Of a stretch of DNA of 25,461 nucleotides, positions 23,032-25,461 are shown piece after piece. This DNA is from Lachnospiraceae bacterium UBA3641. Its GTDB lineage: Bacteria > Bacillota > Clostridia > Lachnospirales > Lachnospiraceae. The stretch's first letter is position 1, and each line of letters starts with the position of its first letter. The stretch spans positions 1 to 25,461 of the forward strand of contig DFKQ01000115.1 of NCBI GenBank assembly GCA_002373875.1, written 5' to 3'. The translations under genes were made by a program, and so were the position numbers. The notes under the pieces were generated by a model that was given only the letters and a program-made list of their open reading frames with translations, ran no database searches and was not told the origin of the DNA.

Positions 23032-24186
23032 ATGGCAAAACGGGTGATTCTTATTGTAATGGACAGCTTCGGGATAGGTAAGGCAAAGGATGCGGATAAG
23101 TTCGGTGATGCAGGAACGGATACGATGAAGTCCTGTTACGGAAGCAGTAAGTTCAGGGCTGATAATCTGCGGAAGCTTGGCATATTCAACATAGACGGGA
23201 TCGATTATGATGATGGATGCGATAAGCCCATCGGGGCCTATGCCAGGATAAGGGAGGCCTCGGCCGGCAAGGATACGACAATAGGCCACTGGGAGATAGC
23301 CGGTATTATATCAAATAAGCCGCTGCCCACGTTCCCTGATGGATTCCCGCAGGAAGTGCTTGATGAGGTTAAGAAGAATACCGGACGGGGTGTCCTGTGC
23401 AACAAGCCCTATTCCGGGACCAAGGTCATAAACGACTACGGCGATGAACATGTGAAGACGGGTGACCTTATCATATACACATCGGCCGATTCGGTATTCC
23501 AGATAGCGGCTCATGAGGATGTGGTACCTCTTGAAGAGCTGTATGAGATATGCAGGACCTGCCGCAGGGGCCTTAAGGGTAAATACGGTGTAGGAAGAGT
23601 CATAGCCCGTCCCTTTATCGGTACGAGCGGTAACTATACAAGGACAAGCAACAGGCATGATTTTTCACTTCTGCCGCCCGATAAGACAATGCTTGATCAT
23701 ATAAAGGAAGCGGGCAAGGATGTAATCGCCATCGGTAAGATATTCGATATCTTCGCAGGTGTCGGGATTACGGAGCATACCTACACGACAGGCAATCCCG
23801 ACGGTATAGAGAAAACGATGGAATACATGGATAAGGACTGGGACGGCCTTATGTTCGTCAACCTGGTGGATTATGATATGCTCTACGGACACAGGAGGGA
23901 TATCGACGGATATGCGCAGGCGGTTGCTTATTTCGATGATAAGCTTCCCGGGATATTCGCTAAGATGAGGGATGATGATGTCCTTATGATAACGGCTGAC
24001 CATGGCTGTGATCCGGCTTATATAAGGACAACGGATCATACCCGTGAATGCGTTCCCTTCCTCATGTACGGAAGGAACGTTGCACCGGGTAATCTCGGCA
24101 CACATGACACATATGCGGATATCGCGGCCACTGTAATGAAACATCTGGGGATTGAGGGGAATTTGACTGGTAAGCCGATGTGCTGA
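23032..24186 (+). CDS. deoB: Phosphopentomutase
   Basis: This enzyme interconverts ribose-1-phosphate/deoxyribose-1-phosphate and the 5-phosphates, linking nucleoside breakdown to the pentose phosphate pathway. It has 384 aa. The alkaline-phosphatase-superfamily metal site starts with D11 in ILIVMDSFGIG. The phosphorylated threonine is T82 in GKDTTIGHWE. SADSVFQIAAHEDVVPLEELYEIC, GRVIARPFIG, RHDFSLLPP, ITADHGCDP and TDHTRE follow in the expected order. An ATG at 23020 would add four residues, but GGAGG at 23022-23026 marks 23032 as the real start. It stands alone, without deoC or a nucleoside phosphorylase gene nearby. Confidence 0.97.
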   Translation: MAKRVILIVMDSFGIGKAKDADKFGDAGTDTMKSCYGSSKFRADNLRKLGIFNIDGIDYDDGCDKPIGAYARIREASAGKDTTIGHWEIAGIISNKPLPTFPDGFPQEVLDEVKKNTGRGVLCNKPYSGTKVINDYGDEHVKTGDLIIYTSADSVFQIAAHEDVVPLEELYEICRTCRRGLKGKYGVGRVIARPFIGTSGNYTRTSNRHDFSLLPPDKTMLDHIKEAGKDVIAIGKIFDIFAGVGITEHTYTTGNPDGIEKTMEYMDKDWDGLMFVNLVDYDMLYGHRRDIDGYAQAVAYFDDKLPGIFAKMRDDDVLMITADHGCDPAYIRTTDHTRECVPFLMYGRNVAPGNLGTHDTYADIAATVMKHLGIEGNLTGKPMC

Positions 24187-24218
24187 TTTTCCTTAGCCAA
24201 AGATTATATATTTATCGA

Positions 24219-24247
24219 TTGACACGAAAGTATGTTCGATATATAAT
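24219..24247 (+). promoter_or_regulatory. Perfect-consensus sigma-A promoter before the structured prfC leader
   Basis: TTGACA (24219-24224) and TATAAT (24242-24247) are separated by exactly 17 bp, the ideal sigma-A promoter. Transcription should start near 24254. The inverted repeat TGTATGG/CCATACA (24249-24255/24261-24267) lies over the expected start and could be an operator. Confidence 0.85.
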
Positions 24248-24253
24248 GTGTAT

Positions 24254-24412
24254 GGTGTTGCCATACACGGTAGGCGGTTGTCCGAACTTTGGACCTTATC
24301 AGAATTAATAGCCATAATCAGCTTATGCTGTACAATATTCAGTCTTGGCTATGCGATAGGGCGTAGTAGCAGGACAAAAAAATAACCGCCAGAGCCATTG
24401 GCGGTTATTTTT
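24254..24412 (+). ncRNA. Structured RNA with competing terminator/antiterminator: prfC leader or small RNA
   Basis: The predicted transcript runs about 160 nt from the consensus promoter to an intrinsic terminator. Nested helices form a rod: TTGTCC/GGACAA (24278-24283/24372-24377), CCTTATC/GATAGGG (24294-24300/24355-24361, one G-U), ATAGCCA/TGGCTAT (24308-24314/24346-24352) and CAGC/GCTG (24319-24322/24327-24330). GGCGGTT (24273-24279) can also pair with AACCGCC (24384-24390), the left arm of the terminator, which would prevent termination. The 5' end GGTGTTGCC (24254-24262) is an exact complement of GGCAACACC (24446-24454) beyond the terminator. Either a riboregulator of prfC or a free small RNA (a 6S-like rod is conceivable) would fit. 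No known riboswitch or T-box motif was recognised. Confidence 0.6.
24381..24412 (+). terminator. Intrinsic terminator upstream of prfC
   Basis: AATAACCGCCA (24381-24391) pairs perfectly with TGGCGGTTATT (24399-24409) around a 7-nt loop, with five T at 24408-24412. An A-run precedes the left arm, so it could also work on the opposite strand. It ends the structured RNA and any read-through from deoB. Confidence 0.9.
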
Positions 24413-24549
24413 CAACAATTAACTGATAATGGGCAGCCGTCTATCGGCAACACCTTTATAATTAGATTATAAATTATGCGTACCAGACTGTCAATGTCGC
24501 ATCTATAGATATTCAATAATCAATAATAAAGAAAAGTCAGGAAACAAAC

Positions 24550-25461
24550 ATGTACGAAAAAGAGATAAACAAGCGACGCACGTTCGCGATAATATCACAC
24601 CCGGATGCGGGTAAGACAACACTTACGGAGAAGTTACTCTTATACGGAGGAGCCATAAATCTTGCAGGTTCCGTCAAGGGTAAGGCAACGGCCAGGCACG
24701 CGGTGTCTGACTGGATGGAGATAGAGAAGGAGAGGGGTATTTCCGTAACCTCATCCGTTCTTCAGTTTGAATACGACGGCTTCTGTATAAATATCCTTGA
24801 TACACCGGGCCACCAGGACTTTTCGGAGGATACCTACAGGACCCTGATGGCTGCCGATTCCGCAGTTATGGTCATCGATGCAAGCAAGGGTGTGGAAGCC
24901 CAGACAAGGAAGCTCTTTAAGGTGTGCGCCATGAGGGGTATCCCTATCTTCACCTTCATAAACAAGATGGACCGCGATGCCAATGATACCTTCGACCTTC
25001 TTGATGAGATAGAGAAGGAACTGGGGATGGCCACATGCCCGGTCAATTGGCCCATCGGTTCGGGTAAGCGTTTTAAGGGGGTATATGACAGGAATAAGAG
25101 GGCCGTAATGACCTTCTCCGATACCCAGAAGGGAACTAAGGAAGGCCATACGGATGTCCTTCCCCTTGATGAAGAGGATAAGCTTCGCGAATTCATAGGC
25201 GATGAAGCCTGTGACACCCTGCTTGAAGAGATAGAGCTTATCGACGGCGCGGCAGCCGAGTTCGATCTTGAGAAGGTCCGGTCGGGTAAGCTGTCACCGG
25301 TATTTTTCGGATCGGCCCTTACCAACTTCGGCGTGGAAATGTTCCTTAAGTATTTCCTCGAGATGACGACAACACCTCTTGCCAGGAAGGCAGATACAGG
25401 TATCATCAATCCGACCGAGCGTGAATTTTCCGCCTTCGTATTCAAGATCCAGGCCAACATG
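24550..25461 (+). CDS. prfC: Peptide chain release factor 3 (3' end missing)
   Basis: This translational GTPase removes RF1/RF2 from the ribosome after termination. The frame is open from the ATG at 24550 to the window edge (304 codons), so about the last two fifths of the usual 520-530 aa lie outside. It begins MYEKEINKRRTFAIISHPDAGKTTLTEKLLLYGG with the G1 loop, then WMEIEKERGISVTSS (G2), DTPGHQDF (G3) and NKMD (G4). The MEIEKERGISVTSSV stretch separates RF3 from EF-G, and FSDTQKG and SALTNFGVE also fit RF3. The ribosome binding site is TCAGGA at 24538-24543. The structured leader with terminator ends 137 bp upstream. Confidence 0.97.
   Translation, partial: MYEKEINKRRTFAIISHPDAGKTTLTEKLLLYGGAINLAGSVKGKATARHAVSDWMEIEKERGISVTSSVLQFEYDGFCINILDTPGHQDFSEDTYRTLMAADSAVMVIDASKGVEAQTRKLFKVCAMRGIPIFTFINKMDRDANDTFDLLDEIEKELGMATCPVNWPIGSGKRFKGVYDRNKRAVMTFSDTQKGTKEGHTDVLPLDEEDKLREFIGDEACDTLLEEIELIDGAAAEFDLEKVRSGKLSPVFFGSALTNFGVEMFLKYFLEMTTTPLARKADTGIINPTEREFSAFVFKIQANM

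Noticed and set aside
24246..24308. 20-codon leader peptide starting inside the -10 box before prfC
   Set aside because: The first ATG overlaps the promoter -10 and would not be transcribed; the next ATG would be leaderless.
24254..24412. T-box riboswitch before prfC
   Set aside because: The conserved T-box sequence of the AGGGTGGNACCGCG type is missing, and prfC is not an aminoacylation or amino-acid gene.

Overview
This 25.5 kb window carries 22 protein-coding genes, all on the + strand. The first and last run off the window edges. The gene order rimP-nusA-rnpM-ylxQ-infB-rbfA-nrnA-truB-ribF, the rpsO-pnp pair, the carboxyspermidine polyamine route, strong AGGAGG-type ribosome binding sites, several TTG/GTG starts and consensus sigma-A promoters point to a low-to-mid GC Firmicute of class Clostridia. 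Lachnospiraceae is most likely; the genus cannot be fixed from the sequence alone.

Region 1 (1-7999) looks like one long transcription unit. Four polyamine genes come first: carboxyspermidine dehydrogenase (5' end missing), carboxyspermidine decarboxylase, agmatine deiminase and N-carbamoylputrescine amidase. Together they turn agmatine into putrescine and then spermidine without S-adenosylmethionine. Three glycan genes follow with 11-16 bp gaps: a sugar-ketoisomerase-like cupin fused to a GNAT acetyltransferase, a GT-C membrane glycosyltransferase, and a polyprenyl-phosphate GT2 glycosyltransferase with two membrane segments.

Region 2 (8000-17087) is the translation/transcription operon. 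A promoter followed by an intrinsic terminator (8056-8082) precedes rimP, so the nusA operon may be attenuated. The stretch from rimP to infB is compact. Between infB and rbfA is a roughly 220-nt, strongly base-paired RNA closed by long-range helices. The gaps before nrnA, truB and ribF hold a 16-bp palindrome, a two-hairpin dispersed repeat that supplies the truB ribosome binding site, and decamer tandem repeats.

Region 3 (17088-22440) holds a Na/Pi-cotransporter-PhoU fusion, a small iron-sulfur flavoprotein, then rpsO with its own promoter and structured leader, and pnp. A second long-range-closed RNA lies between rpsO and pnp. It carries a 39-nt hairpin nearly identical to one in the infB-rbfA gap.

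Region 4 (22441-25461) begins with a roughly 590-bp AT-rich non-coding stretch containing two perfect DnaA boxes. deoB follows, then a consensus promoter, a roughly 160-nt structured RNA with competing terminator and antiterminator pairings, and prfC (3' end missing).

The most interesting signals are in the non-coding RNA: three unexplained structured leaders or intergenic RNAs (before rbfA, pnp and prfC), two of which share a hairpin. All act next to genes of translation or RNA turnover. All structures were found by eye; none has been tested by folding energy, covariation or database search.
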